A stretch of 64,000 nucleotides of DNA from Radicibacter daui (GCA_030657355.1 CP131057.1:393501-457500); one strand, 5' to 3'; counted from the stretch's first letter, positions 51,776-63,569 are shown. The notes: generated from the sequence alone by a model not told the origin. Numbers and translations are program-made.

Positions 51776-53053
51776 ATGAAAAGCGTAACAGCGCTCCTCT
51801 CGGGCGCCGCGTTGGTTTGCCTTGTCTCGGGCGCCATGCCCCTTGCAGCCTCTGCTGCTGAATGCTCCGGCACCATCAAGGTGCTGGCCCAGCCGCGTGA
51901 CGGTCTGACCCTGCTCGACAAATATCGCGACGAATTTGCCAAGCTGAGCGGCGGGGCGAATTTCCAGATCGATTATCTCAATGAGAATGATCGCCGCGCC
52001 AAGACCAAGGCGGATGCGTCGACCATCGGCCGCTATAATGTGTATTATATTGACGAAGCCAACGTGGCGCTCTTCGCCTCGTCCGGCTGGGTGGCGCCGC
52101 TGCTCGACTATTATCCCAAGGACTATGATTACAACGATTTCGACCCCGGCCGCCGGGCGGTTGCGACCTATGACGGCAAGGTGTGGTTTGCCCCGCTGAC
52201 CGGCGGCGGTGACCTGATGGTCTATCGCAAGGATCTGCTGGAAGCCGCCGGCATCCAGCCGCCGCGCACGCTCGATGACTATATCGCCGCGGTCAAGAAG
52301 CTGAACCAGCCGGACAAAGGCATCTATGGCACGGCACTGCGCGGCCAGCGCGGTTCGGGCGCCAATGTCTGGCGCTGGATGCCGTTCTTCAAGGGCTTCG
52401 GCGGCCAGTGGTTCGATGGCAATACGCCGGTCTTCGACAGCGATGCCGCCGTCAAGGCGACCGAGACCTATCTTGAGCTTTTCAAATATTCCGCTCCCGG
52501 CACCCAGACCGGCAGCTGGGACGAGGCGGTCGGCGCCTTCACCTCCGGTCAGGTGGCGATGCTGACGGAATCCACGCCGCTCGTCGGCATGGCGCTCGAT
52601 CCCAAGCAGTCGCAGGTCTCCGACAAGATCGGTTACCTGCCGCCGCCCAGCCCGCTCACCGGCGGTGGATACGGCCATGGCCTCGCCATCGGCACCAAGG
52701 CCAACAAGGACGAGGTCTCGAAGCAATGCGCCGGCCTCTTCATCGCCTGGGCGACCTCAAAGGAGAATGAGCAGCGCCGCCTTGAGGAACATCAGTTCAG
52801 CGAGCTGAACCGCAGCAGCGTGTTTGCCAGCAAGAAGTTCGCCGAACTCTATGGCCCCGATCTCGGCCAGGCCCTGGCCGATACCGGCAAGGTCACGGCA
52901 GTCAATTTCTGGCAGAGCCCGCTGTGGCCGGAACTGGGCGACCGGTGGGGCATCATCCTTGAAGAGCTGGTGACGGGTACGCGCACCGACATCAAGGGCG
53001 GCCTCGACGAGCTCAATGACTTTGCCAAACAACTGGTCGCGCGCGGCCAATAA
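51776..53053 (+). CDS. ABC transporter sugar/polyol-binding protein
   Basis: 425 aa from ATG 51776, 7 nt after AGGGAGG. Signal peptide residues 1-24 (LVSGAMPLAASA then AECSG). The body is an extracellular solute-binding protein family 1 fold: YYIDEANVALFASSGWVAPL, GDLMVYRKDLLEAAGIQPPRTLDDYIAA, GQVAMLTESTPLVGMAL. It binds a carbohydrate or polyol in the periplasm; the dehydrogenase in the operon points to a polyol such as sorbitol, mannitol or xylitol. A terminator-like hairpin follows. Confidence 0.93.
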   Translation: MKSVTALLSGAALVCLVSGAMPLAASAAECSGTIKVLAQPRDGLTLLDKYRDEFAKLSGGANFQIDYLNENDRRAKTKADASTIGRYNVYYIDEANVALFASSGWVAPLLDYYPKDYDYNDFDPGRRAVATYDGKVWFAPLTGGGDLMVYRKDLLEAAGIQPPRTLDDYIAAVKKLNQPDKGIYGTALRGQRGSGANVWRWMPFFKGFGGQWFDGNTPVFDSDAAVKATETYLELFKYSAPGTQTGSWDEAVGAFTSGQVAMLTESTPLVGMALDPKQSQVSDKIGYLPPPSPLTGGGYGHGLAIGTKANKDEVSKQCAGLFIAWATSKENEQRRLEEHQFSELNRSSVFASKKFAELYGPDLGQALADTGKVTAVNFWQSPLWPELGDRWGIILEELVTGTRTDIKGGLDELNDFAKQLVARGQ

Positions 53054-53074
53054 CCTCTCCTCCTGACCTCGGAG

Positions 53075-53111
53075 CCCGGCAGGCTGCCTCAAGGAGCCTG
53101 CCGGGATTTTT
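53075..53111 (+). terminator. Attenuator between binding protein and permease genes
   Basis: CCCGGCAGGCT / AGCCTGCCGGG, an 11-bp stem around 9 nt, then ATTTTT. Partial termination here would give more binding protein than permease, common in such operons. Confidence 0.75.
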
Positions 53112-53152
53112 CCGTCCAGGAAGGTGCCACCCGCCCGCGGGAGCATTCGCTA

Positions 53153-54016
53153 GTGAAACACAAGAGCACCCTGCCGGCCGTTTTCCTGTCGCCGGCGCTG
53201 CTGATCCTGGCCGTCCTGGCCCTGGTGCCAACGGTCTTTGCCGTCTTCATCTCGTTTCAGGACCGGGAGTTGAGCCGCCCGGACGGGCGTTTTGTTGGTC
53301 TCGACAATTATCTCGCCCTGTTCTCCGACCGGCGTTTCGTGAATGCCATCGGCGTTTCGCTGACCTGGGAAGTGTTGACCGTCGGCCTTACGCTGCTCGT
53401 CGCACTCCTCATCGGCATCCTGATGTTCGAATATGCCGGCCCGCGCTGGCGCAGTGCGCTGTCACTGATGTTTTTGACGCCGGTGATCCTGCCGCGTGTC
53501 TCCGCCGCCTTCGTGTGGAAATTCGCCTTTCACCCGCTCTACGGCATCATTACCTGGCCTTACAAGGCCATCACCGGCCAGCCGCTCGACCTGCTGTCGG
53601 ACCCGGCAACCGCGCTCGGCACCGTCGCTCTCGTCGATATCTGGCAATGGGGGCTCTTCTTCGCGGTCATCGTGCTGAAGCTGCTGGAAACGCTGCCACC
53701 GCAGCCCTTCGAGGCCGCGCGGCTTGATCATGCGCGCACCTGGCAGGTCTATGCCTATGTCGCCATTCCCATGCTCAAGGCGCCGCTCATCTCGCTCGCC
53801 TTCGTCAAGATGGTGGAATCCCTGCGCGCCTTCGACCTCATCTATGTGATGACGCGCGGCGGGCCGGGCATCACCACCGAGACGCTCGACATGTATGCCT
53901 TCTCGCAAGGTTTCATTGAATCCGGACGCATCTCCTACGCCTCCGGCATGGCGGTCCTGATGATGATCGCCACCTCCATCGTCTTTACCGTGATCTGGAA
54001 GAGGACAAGGGCATGA
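53153..54016 (+). CDS. ABC transporter permease, MalF-type
   Basis: 287 aa, GTG start with GGGAG 9 nt upstream. Six membrane helices ([27 protein letters not shown] first) and the EAA loop [24 protein letters not shown] that docks the ATPase. It is the first permease of a CUT1-type sugar/polyol importer. The stop overlaps the next permease start by 4 nt. Confidence 0.93.
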   Translation: MKHKSTLPAVFLSPALLILAVLALVPTVFAVFISFQDRELSRPDGRFVGLDNYLALFSDRRFVNAIGVSLTWEVLTVGLTLLVALLIGILMFEYAGPRWRSALSLMFLTPVILPRVSAAFVWKFAFHPLYGIITWPYKAITGQPLDLLSDPATALGTVALVDIWQWGLFFAVIVLKLLETLPPQPFEAARLDHARTWQVYAYVAIPMLKAPLISLAFVKMVESLRAFDLIYVMTRGGPGITTETLDMYAFSQGFIESGRISYASGMAVLMMIATSIVFTVIWKRTRA

Positions 54017-54831
54017 GCGTGCGCCGCAAGGGCCGCTTCGTCGGCCGTTTCATCCTCGCGCTGGCCGCCTTCTCGGCAGTGTTTCCCTTCCTGTGGACGG
54101 CGCTCAACGCCTTCAAGAACCGGGTCGATATCGTCACCCCCACGCCGCTCTTCTTCTTCACCCCCACGCTCGACAATTTTGCCTATGTGCTGGGGCGGGG
54201 CAGCGTCTTCCAGGGGCTGACCAACTCGCTCGTCATTTCCGGCAGCGCAGTCGCCATCGGCGCCATTCTGGGTCTGCCGGCAGCCTATGCGCTGGCGCGT
54301 TATCCCGGAAAATGGGCCAAGGACATCCAGTTCTTCGTCCTCTCCCTGCGTTTCCTGCCGCCGGTAGCGGTCGCTATTCCGCTGATGGTCATCTGGCTGG
54401 AACTCGGCCTCTACGACACGCGCCTTTCCATGATCGTCACCTACACACTGCTGACGCTGGCGACGGTCATCTGGCTCAGCGTGCCGGCCTTCCAGCGTGT
54501 GCCGCGCGAGGTGGAGGAGGCGGCGCGGGTGGATGGATATGGCCCCTATGCCATCTTCTTCCGCATTGCACTGCCCATTGCCTCGCGCTCGCTCATCGGC
54601 GCCATCGCCTTCAGCTTCGTGCTGGTGTGGAACGAGTTTCTCATCGCACTGATGCTGACCACATCGGACGCCAAGACGCTGCCCATCGTCGCCTCCGAGC
54701 TGACCCAGCTTGGCCGCGACGTGCCCTGGGGCATCCTCAATGCCTCGGTCGTCCTGCTCTCCATTCCGCCGCTCCTGCTCATCGGCATCCTCAGCGGCAT
54801 GCTCAACAGCGCGTTCCGGCGCAAGAATTGA
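54013..54831 (+). CDS. ABC transporter permease, MalG-type
   Basis: 272 aa. Six membrane helices and the EAA motif [24 protein letters not shown]. The partner of the MalF-type permease; together they form the channel. A 4-nt overlap (ATGA) ties them. Confidence 0.94.
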   Translation: MSVRRKGRFVGRFILALAAFSAVFPFLWTALNAFKNRVDIVTPTPLFFFTPTLDNFAYVLGRGSVFQGLTNSLVISGSAVAIGAILGLPAAYALARYPGKWAKDIQFFVLSLRFLPPVAVAIPLMVIWLELGLYDTRLSMIVTYTLLTLATVIWLSVPAFQRVPREVEEAARVDGYGPYAIFFRIALPIASRSLIGAIAFSFVLVWNEFLIALMLTTSDAKTLPIVASELTQLGRDVPWGILNASVVLLSIPPLLLIGILSGMLNSAFRRKN

Positions 54832-54851
54832 TGATACCGAAGGAAACCACC

Positions 54852-55895
54852 ATGAAAGCCCTGGTGCTTGAAGAAAAAGGCGTGCTGTCGCTGCGGGATA
54901 TCGATCTGCCGCAGGAAGTTGGCGCCGACGAAGTGAAGATCGCCATCCACACCGTCGGTATCTGTGGCAGCGACGTGCATTATTATACCCACGGCGCCAT
55001 CGGCCCCTATGTGGTGCGCGCACCGATGGTGCTGGGGCACGAGGCCGCCGGCGTCATTACCGAGGTGGGCGCCAACGTGCTGGGCCTTGCCGTGGGCGAC
55101 CGTGTCTGCATGGAGCCGGGCGTGCCGGACCTCTCGTCCCGCGCCAGCAAGCTTGGCATCTACAATGTCGACCCTGCGGTGCGCTTCTGGGCAACGCCGC
55201 CCATCCATGGCGTGCTTACCCCCACCGTCGTGCATCCGGCCGCCTTCACCTACAAGCTGCCGGACAGTGTGAGTTTTGCCGAAGGCGCGATGGTGGAGCC
55301 CTTCGCCATCGGCATGCAGGCCGCGGCGCGGGCGAAGATCACGCCGGGCGATGTGGCGGCTGTCAGCGGTTGCGGCCCCATCGGCATCATGGTGGCACTG
55401 GCCGCGCTCGCCGGCGGATGCGCCCGTGTCTACATCTCCGATTTCAGCGCCGAGAAGCTGGCGATTGCCGGCTCCTACCCCGGCATCATCCCGGTCAATA
55501 TCGGCGAGAAAAACTTTGCCGAGGTGATCGCGGCGGAAACCGACGGTTGGGGCGCGGATATCGTCTTCGAGGCGAGCGGCAGCCCGAAGGCCTTCGACAG
55601 CATTTTCTCCCTCGTGCGGCCGGGCGGCACCATCGTGCTGGTGGGCCTGCCGGTGGAGCGTGTGGCCTTCGATGTGGCCGGTGCCATCTCCAAGGAAGTG
55701 CGCATCGAAACCGTATTCCGCTACGCCAACATTTTCGATCGGGCGCTGCAGCTGATTGCCTCAGGCAAGGTCGACCTCAAGCCGCTGATCGCCGACACCT
55801 ACAGGTTCCGCGACAGTATCGAGGCGTTCAAGCGAGCGGCGGCGGCAAGGCCCGCCGACGTCAAGCTGCAGATCGTGATGGAAAGCGGGGAGTAA
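54852..55895 (+). CDS. Zinc-type medium-chain dehydrogenase (xylitol/sorbitol dehydrogenase-like)
   Basis: 347 aa. Catalytic zinc motif [14 protein letters not shown] and GHEAAGVI; Rossmann loop [18 protein letters not shown] near residue 173; [30 protein letters not shown] in place of the usual structural zinc loop, so all four structural-zinc Cys are gone, as in some rhizobial xylitol dehydrogenases. It oxidises a polyol to a ketose with NAD+. It sits between the permease and ATPase genes, so it probably acts on the imported substrate. Confidence 0.92.
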   Translation: MKALVLEEKGVLSLRDIDLPQEVGADEVKIAIHTVGICGSDVHYYTHGAIGPYVVRAPMVLGHEAAGVITEVGANVLGLAVGDRVCMEPGVPDLSSRASKLGIYNVDPAVRFWATPPIHGVLTPTVVHPAAFTYKLPDSVSFAEGAMVEPFAIGMQAAARAKITPGDVAAVSGCGPIGIMVALAALAGGCARVYISDFSAEKLAIAGSYPGIIPVNIGEKNFAEVIAAETDGWGADIVFEASGSPKAFDSIFSLVRPGGTIVLVGLPVERVAFDVAGAISKEVRIETVFRYANIFDRALQLIASGKVDLKPLIADTYRFRDSIEAFKRAAAARPADVKLQIVMESGE

Positions 55896-55899
55896 GCCC

Positions 55900-57006
<1,107 letters not shown>

Positions 57007-57009
57007 GGC

Positions 57010-57588
57010 TCAATCACCGATCCGGGCGAGAAAATCGAGCGTGCGGCCGAGCAGCAGCCCCGCCGAGCCGGTGTCATAGTCGCCGGAGCCCGGATCGGCG
57101 AAGAGATGGCCGCTGCCGGGATAGATAAAGAGCCGGGTTGCCGCGACCACTGTCGCGGCATCGATGAGCTGGCGCGTGCGGTCCATATCCATCCAGGGAT
57201 CAGCCTCCGCCGTGTGTATTTCCAGCGGCAGGCCGGGCGGCCAGCCGACGGAAAATTCGGCGGCCGGCTCGCCGCCATGGAAAAGCAGCACGCCCCGCGC
57301 GCCGGCCCTTGTCTGCGCCACCGCCTGCGCTGGCAGTGCGCCGAGAGAAAAACCGGCATAGACGATACCGGCCGGCAGGGCTTCGGCCGCCGCACGGCCG
57401 TGCCGGATGATCTCTCCAAAGCCGATGCTTTGCGCGAAAGCCACGCCTTCGCTGAGGTCGGCAAAGACCTGCCCTTCATAAAGATCGGGCGTTACCACCT
57501 CATGCCCGGCGCCGCGCAGGGCGTCCGCGAAGGCAAGAAAACCCGCCGTCCGGCCATGGGCGTGGTGGAAAAGCAGAATGGTCGTCAT
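57010..57588 (-). CDS. Dienelactone-hydrolase-like protein
   Basis: 192 aa from ATG 57588 with AGGAGA about 11 nt upstream. Dienelactone hydrolase layout: LLFHHAHGRTAGFLAFADALRGAGHEVVTPDLYEG, nucleophile elbow YAGFSLGALPAQ, acid in TAEADPWMDMD and His in YPGSGHLFAD. The usual DLH Cys in G-x-C-x-G is a Ser here (GFSLGA), so it may be a plain serine esterase. It converges on the ABC operon with a 3-nt gap. Substrate unknown. Confidence 0.85.
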   Translation of the reverse strand: MTTILLFHHAHGRTAGFLAFADALRGAGHEVVTPDLYEGQVFADLSEGVAFAQSIGFGEIIRHGRAAAEALPAGIVYAGFSLGALPAQAVAQTRAGARGVLLFHGGEPAAEFSVGWPPGLPLEIHTAEADPWMDMDRTRQLIDAATVVAATRLFIYPGSGHLFADPGSGDYDTGSAGLLLGRTLDFLARIGD

Positions 57589-57745
57589 GGGCCTTTGTCT
57601 CCTGGCATTGGCAAAAATCGGGATACATCCCGCGGCAACCGGAGTTGCCTTTAAGGGTGGCCTGACCGGACCCACGCCGCATCAGAACCCGCATCGCGCC
57701 GATTTTGGTGAACCAGCCGCCTTTCAGGGGAGACACCACACCGCC

Positions 57746-59044
57746 ATGCTGTCGTTGTTCGAGCTGATCGCCGCCCTTCTGGTTCTGACGGCCACCTTCG
57801 CCTGGCTCAATCACCGACTTCTGGGACTGCCGGCCAATATAGGCCTGCTCGTCATCGGCGTCGCCGTTTCGTTATTGCTGACGCTGACCGCGGCGCTGTT
57901 TCCCGGCCTTTCGATTGCAAAGATACTTTCCGCCGCCATTGCCCAGGTCGATCTCTATGAGACAGTGATGACCGGCATGCTTTCTTTCCTGCTGTTTGCC
58001 GGAGCGCTCAATGTCGATATCGGACAATTGCGTGACCGCGCGCCGGTAATCGGGGCGCTGGCCAGTTTTGGCACCATCCTGTCGACACTGCTCATGGGGG
58101 GCGGCCTATGGGGGCTGGCGAAGCTCTGCGGGGTTCCCCTTCCTTTCGACTGGGCGCTGGTGTTCGGCGCCATTGTCGCGCCGACCGACCCGATCGCCGT
58201 CCTGGCAACCCTGAAATCGGCGCGCATCCCCCGCCCGCTGGAGATGGATATCGCCGGAGAGGCGCTTTTTAACGACGGCGTGGCCATCGTTCTCTTCACT
58301 GTGTTGCTGCAATCTGCGGCCGCAAACAGCGCGCCGGGCCTTCTCGAGGGGGCCGGACTGTTGCTGCTTGAGGCCGGCGGCGGGGCTTTCCTGGGCCTTG
58401 CTGCCGGATATCTGGCGTACCGGGCAATGCGCGCGCTCGACGACTACTCCATTGAGGTGATGATCTCGCTGGCACTGGTGATGGGGGTCTACGCACTGGC
58501 CAGCCGTCTGCATATGAGCGGCCCGATTGCCGTGGTCGTCGCCGGTGTCATTATCGGCAACCACGGTGCCGATACGGCAATGAGCACCCTTACCCGGCGT
58601 TATGTCTTCGGTTTCTGGACGCTGGTGGATGACATTCTCAATGCACTTCTGTTTCTGCTCATCGGGCTTGAAGTGCTGGTGCTCAATTTCGTGCCCCGGC
58701 TGGGCTGGATCGCTCTTGGCGTGGTGCCGCTTGCCCTGGCAGTGCGCTTCATGGCGGTCAGCATTCCGGTCACTTTGCTCGACCGGTTTCGTCCGTTCGT
58801 CAAAGGAACCATTCCGGTCATGACCTGGGGCGGGGTGAGGGGCGGCATTTCCGTGGCACTCGCCTTGTCCCTGCCGGCCGGTGAAGCCCGTTTGCCCATT
58901 CTGGTGGCCACCTACTGCGTGGTGCTGTTCAGCGTCGTCGTTCAGGGACTGACCCTGTCGAAGGTGGTTGACCGCCGTGTGCCCCGCGAGGCCCGCGACT
59001 TGAGGCAACCCGAAGGACACGATCGCGCATCCCGTCGGCAATGA
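57746..59044 (+). CDS. CPA1-family Na+/H+ antiporter (NhaP-like)
   Basis: 432 aa from ATG 57746, about 12 membrane segments. Ion-site motifs of CPA1: IVAPTDPIAVLATL and IAGEALFNDGVAIVLFTV (the N-D pair). It exchanges Na+ or K+ for H+ at the inner membrane. The ribosome binding site (AGGGGAG) is rather far (about 14 nt). The CDF transporter follows 96 nt downstream on the same strand. Confidence 0.92.
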   Translation: MLSLFELIAALLVLTATFAWLNHRLLGLPANIGLLVIGVAVSLLLTLTAALFPGLSIAKILSAAIAQVDLYETVMTGMLSFLLFAGALNVDIGQLRDRAPVIGALASFGTILSTLLMGGGLWGLAKLCGVPLPFDWALVFGAIVAPTDPIAVLATLKSARIPRPLEMDIAGEALFNDGVAIVLFTVLLQSAAANSAPGLLEGAGLLLLEAGGGAFLGLAAGYLAYRAMRALDDYSIEVMISLALVMGVYALASRLHMSGPIAVVVAGVIIGNHGADTAMSTLTRRYVFGFWTLVDDILNALLFLLIGLEVLVLNFVPRLGWIALGVVPLALAVRFMAVSIPVTLLDRFRPFVKGTIPVMTWGGVRGGISVALALSLPAGEARLPILVATYCVVLFSVVVQGLTLSKVVDRRVPREARDLRQPEGHDRASRRQ

Positions 59045-59140
59045 CAGCCTCGCCGGAACCGGCGACGGACGGCAGCTGTTTCAGGGGCAGCACAAGGCTG
59101 ATTTCCCGCACGATTGATACTGGAAGGCAAGGCAAGCGGT

Positions 59141-60097
59141 ATGGCTGCAAGACATTCGGATTCCCGCAAGACGATCTATGCGGCACTGGCCGGCAATCTG
59201 CTGATCGCCATTACCAAATTCCTTGCGGCAGCGGTGACCGGCAGCGCGTCCATGCTGAGCGAAGGGGTGCATTCGCTGGTGGATACCAGCAATGAATTGC
59301 TATTGCTTTACGGGCTGCGCCGCGCCGCCTTGCCGCCCGACGACACCCATCCGCTCGGACATGGGCGCGAACTTTATTTCTGGAGCTTCATTGTCGCGGT
59401 CATGATCTTCGCCCTCGGTGCCGGCGTTTCCTTCTACGAGGGTGTCACCCACCTGCTGCGGCCCGAGCCGGTGAAGCACGTTCTTGCCAATTATGGCGTC
59501 CTGGCACTGTCCTTTCTGTTTGAAGGTTTCTCTTGGGTCATCGCCCTGCGGCGCTTTCGGGCACGCAAGGGCAAGCTCGGCTATTTTGCCGCCTTCCGCC
59601 AAAGCAAGGACCCGACCGATTTTACCGTACTGTTCGAGGATTCAGCGGCGCTTGTCGGCATCGTGATCGCCTTTGCCAGCATTGCCGCCGCCGACAGTTT
59701 CAATTTGCCGGCGCTGGATGGTGTCGGCTCGCTTGCCATCGGGCTCGTTCTGGCGATCACCGCCGGGTTTCTGGCTCGCGAAAGCAAGGACCTGCTGATC
59801 GGCGAGCAGGCGAGCCCCGTCCTTGCCCGGCAGATCGTCGCCGCCCTCGATGCGGATGCGGCGATCCAGCGCGTCAACGGCCTGATAACGGCGCATCTGG
59901 CCCCGGATCAGGTCATGGTGGCACTGAGTGCCGAATTTCATGACGAGGCAACGGCCCCGGTCATCGAACGCAGCATCGAGCGGCTTGAAGAGCGGCTGCG
60001 TGCCGATCATCCCGAAATCACCATGCTGTTCGTCAAGCCGCAGTCCGCCGACACCTGGCGCCGCCGGGCCGGGAAACCGGCGGATGCCCGAAGCTGA
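59141..60097 (+). CDS. Cation diffusion facilitator (CDF) transporter
   Basis: 318 aa from ATG 59141. CDF motifs: SMLSEGVHSLVDTSNELLLLYG carries the H-x-x-x-D metal site in TM2, and LFEDSAALVGIVIAFAS the D-x-x-A-x site in TM5; FWSFIVAVMIFALGAG is TM3. The C-terminal cytoplasmic domain (INGLITAHLAPDQVMVALSAEFH type fold) is of the usual size. It exports divalent metals (Zn, Co, Fe or Mn) by proton exchange; the metal is not clear. Confidence 0.93.
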   Translation: MAARHSDSRKTIYAALAGNLLIAITKFLAAAVTGSASMLSEGVHSLVDTSNELLLLYGLRRAALPPDDTHPLGHGRELYFWSFIVAVMIFALGAGVSFYEGVTHLLRPEPVKHVLANYGVLALSFLFEGFSWVIALRRFRARKGKLGYFAAFRQSKDPTDFTVLFEDSAALVGIVIAFASIAAADSFNLPALDGVGSLAIGLVLAITAGFLARESKDLLIGEQASPVLARQIVAALDADAAIQRVNGLITAHLAPDQVMVALSAEFHDEATAPVIERSIERLEERLRADHPEITMLFVKPQSADTWRRRAGKPADARS

Positions 60098-60134
60098 TGC
60101 CGCTTCCGTCTGTATCCCGGCCCGTGCCGCCTGC

Positions 60135-62546
60135 TCAGGGCAGGGCGTAAGCGACGAGTTCATCGCCAATCGGCGTTTCCATGAAATGGTGGCCGCCGGC
60201 CATGATCACGAGATACTGCTTGCCGCCGATCTCATAGGTCATCGGCGTTGCCTGGCCGCCGGCCGGCAGCACATCCGTCCACAGGGTCTTGCCCGTCTTC
60301 ATGTCGATGGCGCGGATGAGATTATCGGTGGTGGCTGCGACGAAGATCACACCGCCTGCCGTGATCACTGCGCCGCCATTGTTGGGCGTGCCGATGGTGA
60401 CAGGCAACATGGAGGGAATGCCGAAGGGCCCGTTGGTGCGCGCTTCACCCAGCGGCCGGTCCCACAGCGTCTTGCCGGTCTTGAGGTCGATGGCGCGGAT
60501 ACCGCCATAAGGCGGCTGCTTGCACAGCAGCCCGGTGAAAGGCAGGCGCCAGCCCGCGTTCACATCAATGGCATAGGGCGTGCCGGCCTGCGGATCGCCC
60601 GCGCCTTCCGCGCCGCCGAGAGCGCCCCTGGCTTCACCACGCGGCTTCCAGCCCTTGGCATCGGCCTCCTTGCGCGGAACAAGCCGGTTGTAGTTGGGCA
60701 TGTCGTTATAATTGGCGATGATCACACCCCGGCCAGGATCGACAGCAATGCCGCCCCAGTCCGAACCGCCGTTATAACCCGGATACTCGACCCAATGCCG
60801 ATCGGTGGTCGGCGGGGTGAAGATGCCGTCATAACTCGCCCGGCGGAACTCGATGCGGCACACCATCTGGTCGATCGGCGACATGCCCCACATGTCCTTC
60901 TCGGTCAGATCCGGTTTGGCCAGTGTGTGATAGAGGCTGAAAGGCTGGGTGGGGGAGCGTTCTCCCGGCTCCACGCCGCCATGCGGCACCTCGCGCTCCT
61001 CTACCCCCACCAGCGGTTTGCCGGTGCGGCGGTCGAGCACGAAGATATCGCCGCGTTTGCTCGGCAGCAGCAGCGCGGGCACGGTGCCGGTATCGGTGGG
61101 ATAATCGACAAGCGTTGCCTGCGAGCCAAGATCGTAGTCCCAGACGTCATTATGCACGGTCTGGAAATGCCAGGCGGGTTTGCCGCTCCGGACATCAATG
61201 GCAACCAGCGAGGTTGCGAATTTTTTCTCTACATCCGAGCGGCTGCCGCTCCAGTAATCGACGGCGGAAACACCCAGCGGCAGATAGACGAGGCCCAGTT
61301 CTTCATCACCTGACGCAGCCGTCCACATGTTGGGCGTGCCGCGAGTATAGATATCATCGCCCTGCGGCACACCCGTCAGGTCGGGCTTCGCCATGTCCCA
61401 GGCCCATTTGAGCTCGCCGGTTGCCGCGTCATACCCCTGGATGACACCCGAGGGGGCGTTACGCTTCTGTCCATCCAGCACTTGATGGCCAGTGATCACC
61501 ACACCCTGCACGATGGTGGGAGCGGCGGTGATGGAATACATGCCCGGGGCATTCTCGCCGATGCCGAGCGCGGTATTGACGCTGCCATCCTCACCAAAAT
61601 CGGCGCAGGGGCGGCCATCCTTTGCATCCACGGCAATCAGCCTGGCATCCAGCGTACCCTCGATGATGCGATTGGCACAGGCTGTGGCGGCCGGGTCGGC
61701 GCCCGGCATGGAATAATAGGCGACGCCGCGGCAAGCTGCCGTATAGGGGATAAACTCGTCCGAGACGCTGGGATTATAGCGCCACTTCTCCTTGCCGCTT
61801 TTGGCATCAAGCGCGATCAGAATGTTTTTGGGTGTGCAGAGGTAAAGGCTGTCACCAATCTTGAGCGGCGTGTTCTCGGCACCGTACATGTCCCGGGTTT
61901 GGTTGTTCGGCAGATCCTGAGTGTGGAAAACCCAGGCGCGCTTCAACTGGCTGACATTTTGCGGCGTGATCTGGTCAAGCGGCGAATAGCGCCGGGCGCT
62001 GTAGGTGCCGCCATAAGCAGGCCAGTCGGTGCCGGTCCTGGCGGGGGAAGGATCGACCATCGCCGCATCAGACGGGCCGGGAATCGCCGCAGGCGGTGGG
62101 TTCTTCTGCAGATGACCGACGCCGAAACCGACGACAATCGCGATGATGATACTGCCGGCGGCACCGGAAAGCGCCGCGCGCGGCGCCAGATAAAGCGGCC
62201 GCAGGCGCGGCGCGGCAAGGATGACAAGAACCAGCAGCACGAAAGGCGCAACGAGGCGGGGCACCAGCGCCCAGCCATTGAGCCCGGCTTCCCAGAACGC
62301 CCAGATGAGTGTTGCGAGGAAAACAGCGCAATAAACCCAGGCGCCGGCAACATGGCGACGAAAGAGAAAATAGCCGGAAACCAGCAAGCCAAGGCCTGCC
62401 AGCACATAGTAGGGCGATCCGCCGAGGCTGACGAGCCAGCCGCCACCGACGGCCAGCACCAGGCCGATAAGGGCCAGTACGATGCCAAGCAGCATGGTGG
62501 CGCCATCCGCAATGCGGGTGCGCAGGAGGGTGGGTTCATCAGCCAT
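60135..62546 (-). CDS. gcd: Membrane-bound PQQ-dependent glucose dehydrogenase
   Basis: 803 aa, close to the 796-aa E. coli Gcd. The N-terminal ~150 residues hold five membrane helices (MLLGIVLALIGLVLAVGGGWL onwards); the rest is an eight-bladed PQQ propeller: ARRYSPLDQITPQNVSQLKRAW, LDAKSGKEKWRYNP, HNDVWDYDLGSQATL, GGSDWGGIAVDPGRG, IRAIDLKTGKTLWD. It oxidises glucose to gluconolactone in the periplasm and passes electrons to ubiquinone. PQQ synthesis genes are not in the window (the PqqD-like gene at 10341 is a RiPP RRE, not evidence of PQQ synthesis). Confidence 0.96.
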   Translation of the reverse strand: MADEPTLLRTRIADGATMLLGIVLALIGLVLAVGGGWLVSLGGSPYYVLAGLGLLVSGYFLFRRHVAGAWVYCAVFLATLIWAFWEAGLNGWALVPRLVAPFVLLVLVILAAPRLRPLYLAPRAALSGAAGSIIIAIVVGFGVGHLQKNPPPAAIPGPSDAAMVDPSPARTGTDWPAYGGTYSARRYSPLDQITPQNVSQLKRAWVFHTQDLPNNQTRDMYGAENTPLKIGDSLYLCTPKNILIALDAKSGKEKWRYNPSVSDEFIPYTAACRGVAYYSMPGADPAATACANRIIEGTLDARLIAVDAKDGRPCADFGEDGSVNTALGIGENAPGMYSITAAPTIVQGVVITGHQVLDGQKRNAPSGVIQGYDAATGELKWAWDMAKPDLTGVPQGDDIYTRGTPNMWTAASGDEELGLVYLPLGVSAVDYWSGSRSDVEKKFATSLVAIDVRSGKPAWHFQTVHNDVWDYDLGSQATLVDYPTDTGTVPALLLPSKRGDIFVLDRRTGKPLVGVEEREVPHGGVEPGERSPTQPFSLYHTLAKPDLTEKDMWGMSPIDQMVCRIEFRRASYDGIFTPPTTDRHWVEYPGYNGGSDWGGIAVDPGRGVIIANYNDMPNYNRLVPRKEADAKGWKPRGEARGALGGAEGAGDPQAGTPYAIDVNAGWRLPFTGLLCKQPPYGGIRAIDLKTGKTLWDRPLGEARTNGPFGIPSMLPVTIGTPNNGGAVITAGGVIFVAATTDNLIRAIDMKTGKTLWTDVLPAGGQATPMTYEIGGKQYLVIMAGGHHFMETPIGDELVAYALP

Positions 62547-62756
62547 CAGAAACGGTCCCTTGTTCAGTCGACCTGATGACTCCTCAACACCCCCCTTGCG
62601 TGATCGTTCCGTAGTTTTGCCCCGGTTCCGGCATAGTCGGGGTCAACCGGATCGTCACTTTTCATACCTGACATCAATGGGTTGGCTGATGTTTCGCTTC
62701 GTTTTGACGCAGGGGCCCTGCCACAATTCACCCGTGAAGAACACACAAGATGGCAT

Positions 62757-63569
62757 TCACGCCGTCGGCACGGTGCCGCCATCGATGGTAATTTCGGTAC
62801 CGGTAATGGCGGCGGCGAGGGGGCTCACAAGGAAAGCAATCAGGTCTGCGACCTCCTGCGGCCTGGCAGGCCGCCCAAGCGGGATGCCGCCAAGTGCCTG
62901 CATGATCAACTGCTTGCCGCCCTCATAATCCGTGCCTGCTTCCGCAGCGAGCCGCTCGGCAAGGCCAACCGCCGCTTCAGTCTCGATCCAGCCGGGGGAG
63001 ACCCGCAGCACTCGCACGCCCTTGGGCGTTACTTCCTTCGACAGGCTCTTGCTGTAAGTAGAAAGCGCGGCCTTGGCCGCAGCATAGGCCGTGGTCGATT
63101 GCGGCAACGGCAAGACATGCTGGATGGAGGTGACATGCAGGATAACGCCGGCCCCTTGCGCCAGCATGCCCGGCAGTATCGTCCGGTCCAGCCGGACGGC
63201 GGCCATCAGGTTGAGATCAAGCTCGCGCTGCCAGATATCATCATCAAGCGCCGCAAAACCGCCGGGCGGGGCGGAGGAGCCACCCAGGACATTGACGAGG
63301 ATATCGATGCCGCCGAACTGCTCCCTGGCCGCGGTTGCAATCGCCGCACAGCCGGCGGCCGTCGTGGCATCGGCCGCCAGATAATGCAGGCCGGCAGGCT
63401 GCATCCCGGGCAGACTGCGCGCAACGGCCAGCACCCGGGCGCCTTGCGCCGCCAGCGCGGCCGCGACAGCAGCACCGGTTCCCCGCGTTCCGCCTGTCAC
63501 AAGGACACGGCGGCCGGCAAGGCCAAGATCGAAACGGGCCTGGGGCATGGGGGGAAGATCAAGCGGCAT
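62757..63569 (-). CDS. Short-chain dehydrogenase/reductase (SDR)
   Basis: 270 aa from ATG 63569 with AAGGAAA 5 nt upstream. Cofactor motif [23 protein letters not shown] in place of NNAG, catalytic Ser in [10 protein letters not shown] and Y-x-x-x-K in [16 protein letters not shown]. Residues after GWIETEA are the substrate loop. Reaction unknown. It is divergent from the HxlR regulator (105-bp gap), which probably controls it. Confidence 0.92.
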   Translation of the reverse strand: MPLDLPPMPQARFDLGLAGRRVLVTGGTRGTGAAVAAALAAQGARVLAVARSLPGMQPAGLHYLAADATTAAGCAAIATAAREQFGGIDILVNVLGGSSAPPGGFAALDDDIWQRELDLNLMAAVRLDRTILPGMLAQGAGVILHVTSIQHVLPLPQSTTAYAAAKAALSTYSKSLSKEVTPKGVRVLRVSPGWIETEAAVGLAERLAAEAGTDYEGGKQLIMQALGGIPLGRPARPQEVADLIAFLVSPLAAAITGTEITIDGGTVPTA

